A stretch of DNA of 64,000 nucleotides from Pontibacter actiniarum (GTDB lineage: Bacteria > Bacteroidota > Bacteroidia > Cytophagales > Hymenobacteraceae), in assembly GCF_003585765.1 (NCBI RefSeq), contig NZ_CP021235.1, forward strand, positions 3,596,001 to 3,660,000, written 5' to 3'. The notes beneath the pieces are model-generated. The model saw only the letters and a list, made by a program, of their open reading frames with translations, was not told the DNA's origin and made no database searches. Made by a program: the position numbers and the translations under genes. This document shows, in pieces, positions 36,741 through 45,901 of the stretch. How positions within the stretch are numbered: position 1 is the first letter of the stretch; each line of letters begins with the position of its first letter.

Positions 36741-37757
36741 ATGAGCCAAAGCATTGCCACACGCCTACCCATTACCGACCTGCACTGCGACCTGCTGGTG
36801 TACCTGACGGATGTACCGAACTCGGACATGAACAAGTTGGAGGAGATTGGCTGTGCCGTGCCTGCCTTAACCCAAGGCAACGTGAAGCTGCAGGTAATGG
36901 CTATCTACTCCGCCACCGATGTAGGAAGCACCCGCTACGCCGAACTGCAGCGCGACATGTTCCGGCAGCTGGCAGACAGCGACAACTGCCTGACAGCGGT
37001 GACGGACGTAGCGAAGCTGCGGGAGGTGATGCGCCAGCCGGGAGGCACCGGCATGGTAGCCGCCATCGAAAACGCCGCCGGTTTTTGCGAGGAGTTGGAG
37101 CCGCTGGAGAACGGGTTTAAGCGCCTTGAGAAGATGATCGAGGTGTGCGGGCGCATTCTGTACATCAGCTTTACCCACCACACGGCGAACCGTTTCGGCG
37201 GGGGCAACGCCAGCACAACAGGCATCACACAGGACGGCAAGCTCCTGCTCGACTACCTGCACGGCCGCCGCATTGCCGTAGACCTCTCCCATACCAGCGA
37301 CGCACTGGCTTTTGACATCCTTACCCACGTAGACCGGGAAAGGCTCGACATTCCCCTTATAGCCAGCCACTCGAACTTCCGCGCGGTCTGGAATCACGAG
37401 CGCAACCTGCCCGATGAACTGGCACAGGAGATCATCCGGCGCAAGGGGCTGATTGGCATTAACTTTCTGCGCAAGTTTGTGCACACCGAAGACCCGGAGG
37501 CCTTGCTGCGCCACATCCACTACGGCCTGGCACACGGGGCTGAGGATGCGCTCTCCTTCGGTGCCGATTATTTCTACTTCTCGGATGAAAAGGACCTGAG
37601 CCGCTATCCGTTTTACTACCAGGAACACGCACAGGCAGGCAACAGCTACAACTATATTCTCAGCCGCCTGAAGGAGCAGCTTACACCAGAGCAGCTACAG
37701 AAGCTGGCTTACGGCAACACCCAGCGGTTTATAGAGCATCTCTGGCGCGATGCGTAA
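36741..37757 (+). CDS. M19 family membrane-type dipeptidase
   Basis: A 338-residue zinc dipeptidase of the M19 (renal dipeptidase) family. Metal ligands are visible: 'PITDLHCDLL' (His-x-Asp), 'VAAIENAAGF' (bridging Glu), 'VDLSHTSDALAF' (His), and 'PLIASHSNFRAVWNHERNL' (His). 'GLIGINFLRKF' and 'LSFGADYFYF' complete the barrel. No signal peptide, so it may be cytoplasmic here. A TACGTTTG box lies just before the ATG but too close to serve as a normal -7 element. Confidence 0.9.
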   Translation: MSQSIATRLPITDLHCDLLVYLTDVPNSDMNKLEEIGCAVPALTQGNVKLQVMAIYSATDVGSTRYAELQRDMFRQLADSDNCLTAVTDVAKLREVMRQPGGTGMVAAIENAAGFCEELEPLENGFKRLEKMIEVCGRILYISFTHHTANRFGGGNASTTGITQDGKLLLDYLHGRRIAVDLSHTSDALAFDILTHVDRERLDIPLIASHSNFRAVWNHERNLPDELAQEIIRRKGLIGINFLRKFVHTEDPEALLRHIHYGLAHGAEDALSFGADYFYFSDEKDLSRYPFYYQEHAQAGNSYNYILSRLKEQLTPEQLQKLAYGNTQRFIEHLWRDA

Positions 37758-37944
37758 TTTCTCCGGAGCTACTCTGCCGCACCACGTGCCATGCCTTTGT
37801 TTTACCTCCGCCTTGATTTATACTTATAAAGTCCTATATTAGGGATGGTGTATTTAGTTTAGTTGCTGCCAACACAGCTGCTAATCAAGTGCTAAGGCGC
37901 GGCCGGCACTGCTTTATGCCTTGTTCACAAAAAATATCGCACGC

Positions 37945-38130
37945 ATGAAATTCATCGGGTTGTTTCTGCTGCTAGCCGGGCTTGTGTCGTTAGTGCTAGG
38001 GTTTACAGGGGCTAATTTACTAATACTTAACTGGTTAAACCAGTTTGGTGAAACAGAAAGCTGGGCTATCCGTATCGGGGTAACGCTGCTGGGTGGCATT
38101 ATTTACTATGTGCGCCGCCACGACGATTAG
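37945..38130 (+). CDS. Small two-helix membrane protein
   Basis: A 61-residue protein with two hydrophobic segments: 'FIGLFLLLAGLVSLVLGFTG' and 'IRIGVTLLGGIIYYVRRHDD'. Such short integral proteins are common in Bacteroidota and carry no named domain. ATG 37945 is chosen over an in-frame TTG at 37921. Confidence 0.6.
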   Translation: MKFIGLFLLLAGLVSLVLGFTGANLLILNWLNQFGETESWAIRIGVTLLGGIIYYVRRHDD

Positions 38131-38178
38131 CCGGTGGCTCAAATTTCTATATAGATTGTTTGCCATGCGTTGTAAAAC

Positions 38179-38190
38179 TGCGTATACGCA
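38179..38190. promoter_or_regulatory. 12-bp perfect palindrome TGCGTATACGCA
   Basis: Located 58 bp before the acidic protein gene at 38248. It is a perfect even palindrome, extended one base by partial symmetry, of the type bound by dimeric regulators. No regulator is adjacent. Confidence 0.3.
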
Positions 38191-38247
38191 TGAATAGTAC
38201 CTGCACTGCACTGTAAGGGCCGCAAAAAACATTAAAGCCGTAATGCC

Positions 38248-38907
38248 ATGGACGCTCAGGAATATACCCCGCACTACGTACAGATAAACGAACTCTACAT
38301 CGACACGGTAGTCATAGATGATACGGAGTTCATTACGCTTTGGTGCTTTACAGTGCTCGACGACGAATACAAGTTCGTGTACCTGGGCTGCGATTTTTGC
38401 CAGTTCAACCAGATCCTAATTGCGGCTGGCGAGAAGGGCAAGGAGATGGCCCTGCACCTGGCAGATATCCTGGATAAGCCCTACGAAACCCCTACCCTCA
38501 TCCCCATAAAAGAACAGTTTGACGAGTACCTGGAGCTAACCGGCCACGATATTATCGTGTATGAGCCGCTGGCACTGGAAGACGGCTTTGAAGAGTATGA
38601 CGAAGAGGACGAAGACCTGCCACTGGAGCAGCTTTTCGGCGGCCGGTCCAACAAAACGCGCCAGAAGTACCTCATCTACCAACTCGACAAACTCTACCCT
38701 TCCAAGGTGTTTGAACCGGAGAAAAACGGCCAGGACGATTTGACGGAGTGCTTCGAGGACGACTCGCTGGAACTGGCGCAACTGTACTATGACTACCTGA
38801 ACGCCGTGGAAAACGGCTACAGCGAGGGTGAGGCACGCCAGGTGGCTGGGCTGGAGCGGGAGCTCTTCTTCCGGATGGCCCGCAAAGCCTCCGATATCTG
38901 GAAATAA
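38248..38907 (+). CDS. Acidic protein of unknown function
   Basis: A 219-residue, very acidic cytoplasmic protein (for example 'DGFEEYDEEDEDLPLEQLFGG'). No signal or membrane segment. There is an aromatic N-terminal beta-like part ('VQINELYIDTVVIDDTEFITLWCFTVLDDEYKFVYLGCDFC') with two cysteines near residues 50-53, then helical stretches ending 'ELFFRMARKASDIWK'. I do not recognise the family. Confidence 0.7.
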   Translation: MDAQEYTPHYVQINELYIDTVVIDDTEFITLWCFTVLDDEYKFVYLGCDFCQFNQILIAAGEKGKEMALHLADILDKPYETPTLIPIKEQFDEYLELTGHDIIVYEPLALEDGFEEYDEEDEDLPLEQLFGGRSNKTRQKYLIYQLDKLYPSKVFEPEKNGQDDLTECFEDDSLELAQLYYDYLNAVENGYSEGEARQVAGLERELFFRMARKASDIWK

Positions 38908-38932
38908 CACCACTCTACCTCACCGTTTCTTT

Positions 38933-39505
38933 TCAGGCCTCCTCTTCTGCCACCCCTAAAGAGTCCAACTCACTTAGTTTGTTCACCTCTTCCCGGAGAT
39001 GCTTTCTCAGGTCCATGATCCACTGCCGCACCTGCTGGTCATCTGCTTTTACCAGCGCCTCTTCGTACCTGTCGAGTTGGGCGTTGTGAGTACTGATGAT
39101 AAACTCCCGGTAGCGCAGGTCAAACGCTTCCCCTTCCAACAGCCTCATGTCCTGCACCAGCCCTTTGTCAGCGCCGCCAAGGCTGTCGGGCAGGGTGATG
39201 CGCTGCTGCTTGCCCACTAGCTGGGTTAACCGCTGTAATGCTTCTTCGTGAAAGGCAGCGGCTTCCCGGGCTATACTTCTTATTTTTTCTGTAGACCCTT
39301 TCTCCGCTGCCAGCTTTGCCAACTCTACCTGCAGCATGTTGCTGCTGGCGGCATAGTCCCAGAAGATGGGCTCATCGAACAAGGTGCGGGTACGTGATTC
39401 GGGTATCGCTTCGGCTGTCTCCGTTTCTGCAGCAGGACCTTCGCAGGCCAGCATCAACAGAAAAATTGCGCCAAGGGTAAGGGTAAGTACTTTATCGGTA
39501 AGCAT
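38933..39505 (-). CDS. DUF4142 lipoprotein
   Basis: A 190-residue putative lipoprotein: the signal ends in 'LLMLACEG' with Cys21 at the lipobox. The mature part is an all-helical DUF4142 domain: 'YAASSNMLQVELAKLAAEKG', 'AAFHEEALQRLTQLVG', and 'FIISTHNAQLDRYEEAL'. This ferritin-like family is of unknown function in the envelope. Converges with the acidic-protein gene, 25 bp between stops. Confidence 0.85.
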   Translation of the reverse strand: MLTDKVLTLTLGAIFLLMLACEGPAAETETAEAIPESRTRTLFDEPIFWDYAASSNMLQVELAKLAAEKGSTEKIRSIAREAAAFHEEALQRLTQLVGKQQRITLPDSLGGADKGLVQDMRLLEGEAFDLRYREFIISTHNAQLDRYEEALVKADDQQVRQWIMDLRKHLREEVNKLSELDSLGVAEEEA

Positions 39506-39626
39506 AAAACAGGGTGCGTCATATAAGTTGTTTTATCCTATACTATGCACAAGTGCACTTAGGTTGAGGCATTTCGCACTTTCCAGGCAAAGTATAATTA
39601 GCCCTGCCAGGACTACTACATTAGCT

Positions 39627-41801
39627 TTAAAAGGTATACCTTTTGCGCACCACCGTCAGGTTGCTGTCGCGGCCATGCTCTGCGATAACATGGGATGGCC
39701 TTGGCTGCTTTACCAGCTGCTGTGGCAGCCCGATGCTCTGGTCGTAGAGGAGCAACTCGACAGGTGCCCCGGGTGTCAGGCGCAGTTCCAGCTCCACGGC
39801 TTTGCTCCCCGGCAAACCATGCAGGCGCGCAAAGTATACTTCTCCGCGATCGGTCTCTATTGGCTCCAGATCTAAGGCCTTCCCGCCCACAGCGGCACTT
39901 TGCAGAGCCTCAGCGGGTGTGGGTCGCAGTACCAGCTCCAGGTGCGCCGCCTGCCGCTGCGACCGCAGGCGCAGGCGCAGGACACGTTCGTTTCCGGCCA
40001 CAGTATCCTGCAGCACCTCTGCCAGTGGCGCAGCCAAGTTGAGTTGCTCTGCCTCGTTTTTGAGGTAAACGATTCTGGCGTGAGGGTATACTTCTTTCAG
40101 GGGAGAGACGGAGGATGCTGGGAAAAACTGGCGGTTCCACTCATCGGCTGTGGTATAGGCAGAGGCCCATACCGCCTGCCCTGTGTCTGCGTTGAGAAAG
40201 TAGGACACATGGCTGCGGAGCGGGCGCTCCGGTGTCGGGTCCTCCCGGTGGATAGCAAACGCCACAGCCGCGGTGCCGAGCAGCAGCAGTAGCAACGGCA
40301 GCAACGGCACGCGGCCCCAGCTAAAGCTCTGTTCCACCAGTACCAGCAGCGGCAGCAACAGCCCAGCCAGCAGCAACAAAAGCGCCACCATCCCCAAAGG
40401 CAAACTCAAGCCGAAAGCGACAAACACCACCTGTACAATCGGGAACATGATAAAGATGGCGGGCACCAGCGCCAGCAGCAGGGCATAGCAAAGTATAAAC
40501 ACCCCCATCAGCAGTGAAAAAAGGCGCAGCCAGCGCAGCGCCAGCCAGGTCAGGAGCAGGAACAGCCCAAGCGCCAGCAGCAGGTAAGCGACAAAGAACA
40601 TGTCTACGCCGTGCACCCCCTGAGCAGGCCGCAACGTTGGCATAAGCCCTACCACCAGGTTATTGACCGGGATGAACAGTGCCGTGACTGCCGCCAGCAT
40701 CAGCAGGTAAACAAAGAAACCGATGATGACCTGCCGCAGAGAGGTCGCCTGCTTCTGCACCCCCACCACCAGTGTTACCAACAGCAGCAAAGAGGTGAGC
40801 GATACCCAAAGGATGTTCAGGCTTTTCGGGTAGCTGACCACCCAGCTCCCAGCCAGGTTAAAGAAAACAATGTCCGGGGCCTTGGTTTGGCTGAGCGAGG
40901 TGTTGCCGAAATGGCGGGCAAGGGCCAGCAGGTTACTGCCGTGCTGCTGCAGGCTGCCAGCGTTAAGGTTTTCGGGTGAGTCGGTGGACCGGTGGTAATG
41001 CACAAAGCCATCGATAAAGGCGGAGTTAAGGCCGCTGTAGCCTGCATCTTTAAACACGGTAAAGTCTGTATCGTTGGGCATGCGCCGGTAGATCTCGTAG
41101 GCGAGCGAGCTCACGAAGGGGTACGGCGCCTCCTGCACGTACTGGCGGGCTACCCAGCCGTTCTGCGGGCTCAGCTCAAAGGTCATACTGGGGCCGGTGT
41201 TGCCCCGCGCCTCCAGGTTCAGCACCAGGCCTACCTCGTTTGCCCAGGGATGCCCCAGAAAAGCCTTCGCGCCGTACAGCCCATACTCCTCCCCGTCCGA
41301 CAGCAGCACCACCACATCGTGCGCCAGCGGCTCCGCCTGCTTCAGGGCCCGGACAGTTTCCAGAATGGCGGCCACACCGGCACCGTCGTCACCGGCTCCG
41401 CGGGCGTTGGGCTGCGAGTCGTAGTGGGCCACCAGCAGAACGGCCTTGCCGCCTGCACCCGTGCCTTTCAGCCTGCCCACCAGGTTGTAGACGTGCCCCA
41501 CCGTGGCGATGCCGCTGCGGTTGTTTACCACCGTTGCCTCCTGCACCTGCGGCTCCAGGCCCAGTGCCTGCATCTGCCGCAGCAGGTACCCCCGCACCTC
41601 CGCGTGTGCCGCGGTACCCATGGCATGCGGCTCCTGCGCTATCTGCCGCACGTGCTGCATGGCCCGCTCCGCCGAGAAAGCCGCAGCCGGAGCGGTGGCT
41701 GGCACAGGTGCTGGCGGCGATAGTAAGTACAGGCTCAGGAAGGCCAGCCCGGTAAGAGCCAAAAGTATAAAAGCGGCAACTGCCCCGTTGCGGTACTGCA
41801 T
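39627..41801 (-). CDS. M28 family peptidase with membrane C-terminus
   Basis: A 724-residue membrane-bound zinc aminopeptidase-like protein. After an N-terminal helix (~8-28) comes an extracytoplasmic M28 domain: 'LVAHYDSQP' (zinc His126), 'GAGDDGAG' (Asp139), 'LLSDGEEYGLYGA' (Glu171-Glu172), 'EARG' (Glu198) and 'VHYHRSTDSPENL' (His). Then about eight hydrophobic helices (residues ~325-515) and a soluble C-terminal part, the Fxna/ER-type architecture. AAGTATACTT occurs inside the gene at ~39832. Confidence 0.9.
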   Translation of the reverse strand: MQYRNGAVAAFILLALTGLAFLSLYLLSPPAPVPATAPAAAFSAERAMQHVRQIAQEPHAMGTAAHAEVRGYLLRQMQALGLEPQVQEATVVNNRSGIATVGHVYNLVGRLKGTGAGGKAVLLVAHYDSQPNARGAGDDGAGVAAILETVRALKQAEPLAHDVVVLLSDGEEYGLYGAKAFLGHPWANEVGLVLNLEARGNTGPSMTFELSPQNGWVARQYVQEAPYPFVSSLAYEIYRRMPNDTDFTVFKDAGYSGLNSAFIDGFVHYHRSTDSPENLNAGSLQQHGSNLLALARHFGNTSLSQTKAPDIVFFNLAGSWVVSYPKSLNILWVSLTSLLLLVTLVVGVQKQATSLRQVIIGFFVYLLMLAAVTALFIPVNNLVVGLMPTLRPAQGVHGVDMFFVAYLLLALGLFLLLTWLALRWLRLFSLLMGVFILCYALLLALVPAIFIMFPIVQVVFVAFGLSLPLGMVALLLLLAGLLLPLLVLVEQSFSWGRVPLLPLLLLLLGTAAVAFAIHREDPTPERPLRSHVSYFLNADTGQAVWASAYTTADEWNRQFFPASSVSPLKEVYPHARIVYLKNEAEQLNLAAPLAEVLQDTVAGNERVLRLRLRSQRQAAHLELVLRPTPAEALQSAAVGGKALDLEPIETDRGEVYFARLHGLPGSKAVELELRLTPGAPVELLLYDQSIGLPQQLVKQPRPSHVIAEHGRDSNLTVVRKRYTF

Positions 41802-41887
41802 AAGCCGGTGGTTTAGAGGTGCTGTATGGGTAGCCTAATGTAGAAACTTTTCCGGTGAAGTTATAAACGGAGGCGGCCAAAATAAAA

Positions 41888-41915
41888 GCGGCAGCACCTC
41901 TGCAGGTACTGCCGC
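41888..41915 (-). terminator. Hairpin terminator of TerC gene
   Basis: GCGGCAG and CTGCCGC arms with an inner ACCT/AGGT pair around a CTGC loop. On the minus strand, T-rich sequence (TTTTATT) follows. It lies just past the terC-like gene. Confidence 0.6.
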
Positions 41916-41941
41916 CTCTCTAAGGAGATTCCAGTAGTTAC

Positions 41942-42724
41942 TTATACGATTTCGTTTTCCTCCGCGTCTAACACCTCGTTCTGGCGCAGGTGCACCGGGG
42001 TGGTTCTCTTGCGCAACTGCAGGTTCAGCATCTCCACTACCAGCGAGAAGAACATGGCGAAGTAAATATAGCCTTTCGGGATGTGCTGGTGCAGCGCCTC
42101 TACCACCAGCATAAAGCCGATCAGGATCAGGAACGACAGCGCCAGCATCTTCACAGTGGGGTGCTTGTTCACAAAGTCGCTTACGTACTTGGCAAAAACC
42201 AGCATGATGCCCATGGCCAGAATAACGGCGATAATCATCACGATCACTTCCTGCGCCAAGCCCACGGCCGTCAGAATGGAGTCGAAGGAGAAAACGATGT
42301 CGATGAGCACGATCTGCACCAGTATTTTGCTCATGGTGGTCTGCACCTTGCCGCCGCCGTGCTCCTCTTCCTCGCCCTCCAGCTTGTTGTGGATCTCGGT
42401 TGTGCTCTTGGCAAGCAGAAACAGACCGCCGCCAAACAGGATAATATCCCGCCACGAAACGGCAAAGTCAGTTTCTGTAAACGGCAGGTTTATGCTGAAC
42501 AGCGGTGCACTCGCCCCCACAATCCAGGAAATAAACAGCAGTAGGATGATGCGGAACACCAGTGCCAACGCCAGGCCAATAGTGCGCCCTTTGGCCTGCT
42601 GCTCCTTTGGCAGGCGCCCCACCACGATCGATATAAAAACGATGTTATCTATACCGAGTACCACTTCCATAAAGGTCAGTGTCAGCAGGCTTAGCCATGT
42701 ATCCGGGTTAGCGAAAATCTCCAT
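41942..42724 (-). CDS. TerC family integral membrane protein
   Basis: A 260-residue polytopic protein of the TerC/YkoY family, linked to metal (Mn) export and tellurite response in other bacteria. Conserved acidic motifs are present: 'LGIDNIVFISIVV' in the first helix region and 'LIDIVFSFDSILTAVGL' in the middle. Six to eight helices alternate with a charged loop ('NKLEGEEEEHGGG'). ATG 42724 opens on 'EIFANPDTWLSLLTLTFMEVVLGID', typical of the family. Confidence 0.92.
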   Translation of the reverse strand: MEIFANPDTWLSLLTLTFMEVVLGIDNIVFISIVVGRLPKEQQAKGRTIGLALALVFRIILLLFISWIVGASAPLFSINLPFTETDFAVSWRDIILFGGGLFLLAKSTTEIHNKLEGEEEEHGGGKVQTTMSKILVQIVLIDIVFSFDSILTAVGLAQEVIVMIIAVILAMGIMLVFAKYVSDFVNKHPTVKMLALSFLILIGFMLVVEALHQHIPKGYIYFAMFFSLVVEMLNLQLRKRTTPVHLRQNEVLDAEENEIV

Positions 42725-42869
42725 AGTTGTATGTTGTTGTTGACTGTTACGACAGCTTGTTGTCTTATACTTTACCCGGCCTTCTCAGGCAGCGCAAGTA
42801 CGCGTTTCAGGGCTGGGGTTTGCAGGGCCTCTGAAGCCGTTAAACAACCCAGCAAGTAACAGGTTGTTT

Positions 42870-43367
42870 TCAGCTTTTCATGTTTACGAACTGCAGCGGC
42901 ATGCCAATCTCCTCGGAGTTGCTGCGCAGCACGGCGATCACGCCCTGCAGGTCATCGATCTTTTTGCCTGTCACGCGGATCATCTCATCCATCATGGCAG
43001 CCGACACTTTCAGCTTACTGTCTTTGATAACCTTCATGATCACCTTGGACGTGTCCTTCTCAATGCCCGCTTTTACTTTGATGTCCTTCTTCAGCATGGC
43101 GCCCGACTGGTAAGCCTCTTTGGAGAAGTCAAGCGCGGTGGCATCCAGGCCCTGCTTCACCATTTTGCCGATGAGCACGTCTTCGGTGTGCTGCACCCGC
43201 ATTTCGTTTTCCATCGTGATGTTGACCACGTTGTTCTTCTTATCGTAGTCTATGCTCCCTTTGGTGTCGCGGAAGTCGTAGCGGTTCATGATCTCCTTGC
43301 GCGCCACGTTCACGGCGTTGTCCATGGTCTGAGGGTCTACTTTGCTTACAATGTCAAAAGATGCCAT
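42870..43367 (-). CDS. YajQ family nucleotide-binding protein
   Basis: A 165-residue cytoplasmic protein of the YajQ family, reported to bind cyclic di-GMP in some bacteria. 'MASFDIVSKVDPQTMDNAVN', 'NRYDFRDTKGSIDYD', and 'GKKIDDLQGVIAVLRS' are family hallmarks and the length is standard. Preceded by a -7 box TAACTTTG about 56 bp upstream. Confidence 0.94.
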   Translation of the reverse strand: MASFDIVSKVDPQTMDNAVNVARKEIMNRYDFRDTKGSIDYDKKNNVVNITMENEMRVQHTEDVLIGKMVKQGLDATALDFSKEAYQSGAMLKKDIKVKAGIEKDTSKVIMKVIKDSKLKVSAAMMDEMIRVTGKKIDDLQGVIAVLRSNSEEIGMPLQFVNMKS

Positions 43368-43422
43368 AGGCTGAAAGTATAGTTTTTATGTTTTGCGTTA
43401 GATTTTACACGGCTTTGCCCAA

Positions 43423-43430
43423 CAAAGTTA
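43423..43430 (-). promoter_or_regulatory. -7 element for yajQ-like gene
   Basis: On the minus strand TAACTTTG is a full match to TAnnTTTG, 56 bp before the ATG at 43367. No TTTG is seen 20 nt upstream. Confidence 0.4.
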
Positions 43431-43552
43431 TCTAAAATGTTAATTGCCTCCGCTTAATTATTAAATGCTTGGCATTTGTTTTGAAAGCTACCGGTTACAC
43501 CTTTACTTGCCCCTGGCGCCAGCCACACAGTTTTACAGTTAAAGATTATCTT

Positions 43553-43984
43553 ATGCACATCATAGAACCCACCACCCCCGAACAGTTTGAGAAGTACTAC
43601 CGCCTGCGCTACCAGACCCTGCGCGCGCCCTGGGGGCAGCCCGAAGGCAGCGAGCATGCGGAAGACGATGCCACGGCCATCCATGCCATGCTGCTAAATG
43701 AGGCAGGGGAAGCCGTAGGGGTATGCCGCCTGCACCTGAACACGCCCCAAGAGGGCCAGCTCCGCTTTATGGGGGTGCGTGCCGACCAGCAAGGGAAACA
43801 GCTGGGCGACAAACTGCTGCAGTACCTGGAGGAGCGCGCCCGCGGCCTAGGCGCCACGCGCATAACGCTGCAGGCACGGGAGAACGCCGTAAACTTTTAC
43901 CGCCGCAACGGGTATGAAGTAGTAAAGGAAACATACGTCCTGTTTGGCTCCATACAACACTACCTGATGGCCAAGCAGCTGTAA
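43553..43984 (+). CDS. GNAT family N-acetyltransferase
   Basis: A 143-residue acyl-CoA-dependent acetyltransferase. The N-terminal 'PEQFEKYYRLRYQTLRAPWGQP' resembles the ElaA/YitI-type GNAT subgroup. The acetyl-CoA loop is 'MGVRADQQGKQLGDKLLQYLEERARG', and 'LQARENAVNFYRRNGYEVV' is the last strand-helix unit. The in-frame sequence upstream to 43469 does not look like a GNAT, so ATG 43553 is used. Lipocalin gene follows at 18 bp. Confidence 0.88.
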   Translation: MHIIEPTTPEQFEKYYRLRYQTLRAPWGQPEGSEHAEDDATAIHAMLLNEAGEAVGVCRLHLNTPQEGQLRFMGVRADQQGKQLGDKLLQYLEERARGLGATRITLQARENAVNFYRRNGYEVVKETYVLFGSIQHYLMAKQL

Positions 43985-44002
43985 AGCAAACGATTAAAAG
44001 CT

Positions 44003-44557
44003 ATGAAGAAAAACACCAAACTGATGCTTGGTGCCGGAGCCGTGCTGGCCGGTGCCGCCCTGCTCACAAAGCGCAGCCGAAGCCACGCCCCACTCGAGAC
44101 AGTGCCTGCCGTAGACCTGAACAAGTATGAGGGCCGCTGGTATGAGATTGCCGCGCTGCCGCAGCGCTTCGAGAAAGGCTGCCATTGCGTGTATGCGGAG
44201 TACTACCAGAACCCGGATGGCTACCTGGAGGTGAACAACTACTGCCACAAAGGGGGCCCCAACGGTAAACTGGACAAGGCCGAAGGCAAGGGCTTTCCGG
44301 TGGAGGGCAGCAACAACAGCAAGCTGCGGGTACAGTTCTTCTGGCCTTTCCGTGGCGACTACTGGGTGCTGGAGCTCGATCAGGCGTACCAGCACGTGCT
44401 GGTCGGCTCCCCCGACCGTGACAGCCTCTGGATACTGTCGCGCTCCCCGCAGCTGGACCAGACCGTTTACGACCGTCTGGTGCAACAGGCCGCGCATAAA
44501 GGTTTTCCGGTAAACAAACTGCGGCAAACAGACCAAAGCTGCTTTACTAGCGCTTAG
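44003..44557 (+). CDS. Lipocalin family protein (Blc-like)
   Basis: A 184-residue envelope protein. After a hydrophobic start ('LMLGAGAVLAGAALL') comes a bacterial lipocalin barrel: 'LNKYEGRWYEIAALPQRFEKGCHCVYAEY' (the GxWYE motif), 'LRVQFFWPFRGDYWVLELDQAYQHVLVGSPDRDSLWILSR'. No clear lipobox Cys near the start, unlike classical Blc, so it may be anchored or periplasmic. Cys60, Cys62 and Cys79 are conserved candidates for disulfides. Follows the GNAT gene. Confidence 0.85.
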   Translation: MKKNTKLMLGAGAVLAGAALLTKRSRSHAPLETVPAVDLNKYEGRWYEIAALPQRFEKGCHCVYAEYYQNPDGYLEVNNYCHKGGPNGKLDKAEGKGFPVEGSNNSKLRVQFFWPFRGDYWVLELDQAYQHVLVGSPDRDSLWILSRSPQLDQTVYDRLVQQAAHKGFPVNKLRQTDQSCFTSA

Positions 44558-44576
44558 CTGCACTTGCCCCTTCTTT

Positions 44577-44613
44577 AGCAGCTGCCTGTGAACTGGTTGC
44601 AAAGGCAGCTGCT
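44577..44613 (+). terminator. Hairpin after lipocalin gene
   Basis: A perfect 11-bp stem AGCAGCTGCCT / AGGCAGCTGCT with a 15-nt loop, followed by ATTTAT, 20 bp after the stop. Confidence 0.65.
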
Positions 44614-45118
44614 ATTTATACTTCTGCCCGGCTACGTTTGCAGGCCGACAGCTGCACAAGCATTACCCGCGGGCTCTCCTACAGCCGCCTAGCTGTTTTC
44701 TGCAGCTTTTAACCGCCCACCTTAAGCTGTGCCTCCGGCTGCGGCCATCCAGTAAAAACCCTCCTCCACTGTTTTACACTTCCTTTTGGGGCACTAGCAG
44801 TTAAATAAGAAGCACCACTGGATACTTTCAGGAACTTTTATATCTTGCAAAAGAAATATACTATCAAGCAGACACTCCTTTCAGCGGGCGAAGCACAGAA
44901 AAACCACCTCGGCCTACAGAACCAGGAGGCAGCCACTGTACCAGCACGAGGTAGAAAGCAGCACAGGTTATTGCGGTAAGTGTATTCCATAATTTCAGAC
45001 CAGTACTGCGATCTGTTTTCTGAACTGCCATGCTAGAAACGAATGAAACTGTAGCTTAGCTAATGGCCCGGCCGGGCCCACTTTATACACCAACCACTGA
45101 CTGCTAATAGAATACCGG
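44614..45118. other. Gene-free interval
   Basis: About 500 bp with no believable reading frame on either strand. It carries TTTATACTTC near 44618, AT-rich sequence near 44840-44870 and otherwise nothing I recognise. It lies between the lipocalin unit and the CPBP gene. Confidence 0.6.
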
Positions 45119-45853
45119 ATGAAGGCCCTTGAAGATGTTAAAAGCGTGAAGTGGAAGGCAATAGCAGCTTTCTACGCGGCTGCCTGTGGGCTAACGTACC
45201 TGTTTCTGCAGCTGCCTAATCTTGTCGCTAATTTTAGCATCCGCTTGTTTGGTTTCGACCCGCCGTTTAACTGGAACCATGGGCTTGCCCTTTTCACCGC
45301 AAGCTTACTGGCGTACCGCCTGTTTCAACTTCCGAAGCAAACCACCCTTTTAGGCACGAAGCCCCTAAAAAGCATTCTTTTCAGCGCTGTGTTTCTTATC
45401 GCTTACACAGCCATCGGCATCCGGAACAAGTATGGCGTGGAGGAGCACCTGTGGGCCTTTATTTTCTGCAGCGCTACGCTTGTGTATGATGTGCTGGAAG
45501 AAAGCGCCTGGAGAGGGTTTCTGAACGACGCCTTTCGGCCCAGCAGCTTCTGGCTAAAGGCCGTTGTGACCGGCATCATGTGGTCGTTTTGGCACTTGCT
45601 GGTGTTCGATAGCTTTGCTCCTTGGGGCGGCTTCCACTACTTTGTTGTACTCTCTGTCATCGCGTCGGTTTTGATAGGGTACGCCACCGAAAGAACCAAC
45701 GCTGTCTTAGTGGCCGCGTCAGTACATGCCCTTCTTATCCTCAAAGACATGCATGTGACTGTAGCCTGCCTGGCGATCTGGCTTGTGCTGCTCCTGACGT
45801 GGTCCAACACAAAGTATAAAGTCCCAAAGCTCTTTTCGCAAACAGGCCAGTAA
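45119..45853 (+). CDS. CPBP family intramembrane metalloprotease
   Basis: A 244-residue membrane protein with about seven helices. The CPBP (CAAX-protease-like) motifs are present: 'LEESAWRGFL' (EExxxR), 'MWSFWHLLVF' (FxxxH type) and a third His in 'AASVHALLIL'. These glutamate-dependent intramembrane proteases often process peptides or immunity-related substrates. It is followed by an RDD gene and an S41 protease on the same strand. Confidence 0.85.
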   Translation: MKALEDVKSVKWKAIAAFYAAACGLTYLFLQLPNLVANFSIRLFGFDPPFNWNHGLALFTASLLAYRLFQLPKQTTLLGTKPLKSILFSAVFLIAYTAIGIRNKYGVEEHLWAFIFCSATLVYDVLEESAWRGFLNDAFRPSSFWLKAVVTGIMWSFWHLLVFDSFAPWGGFHYFVVLSVIASVLIGYATERTNAVLVAASVHALLILKDMHVTVACLAIWLVLLLTWSNTKYKVPKLFSQTGQ

Positions 45854-45901
45854 AGCACCCCTGCCCCGAGACTGACACACATAACAACCTGTACGTATAC
45901 C

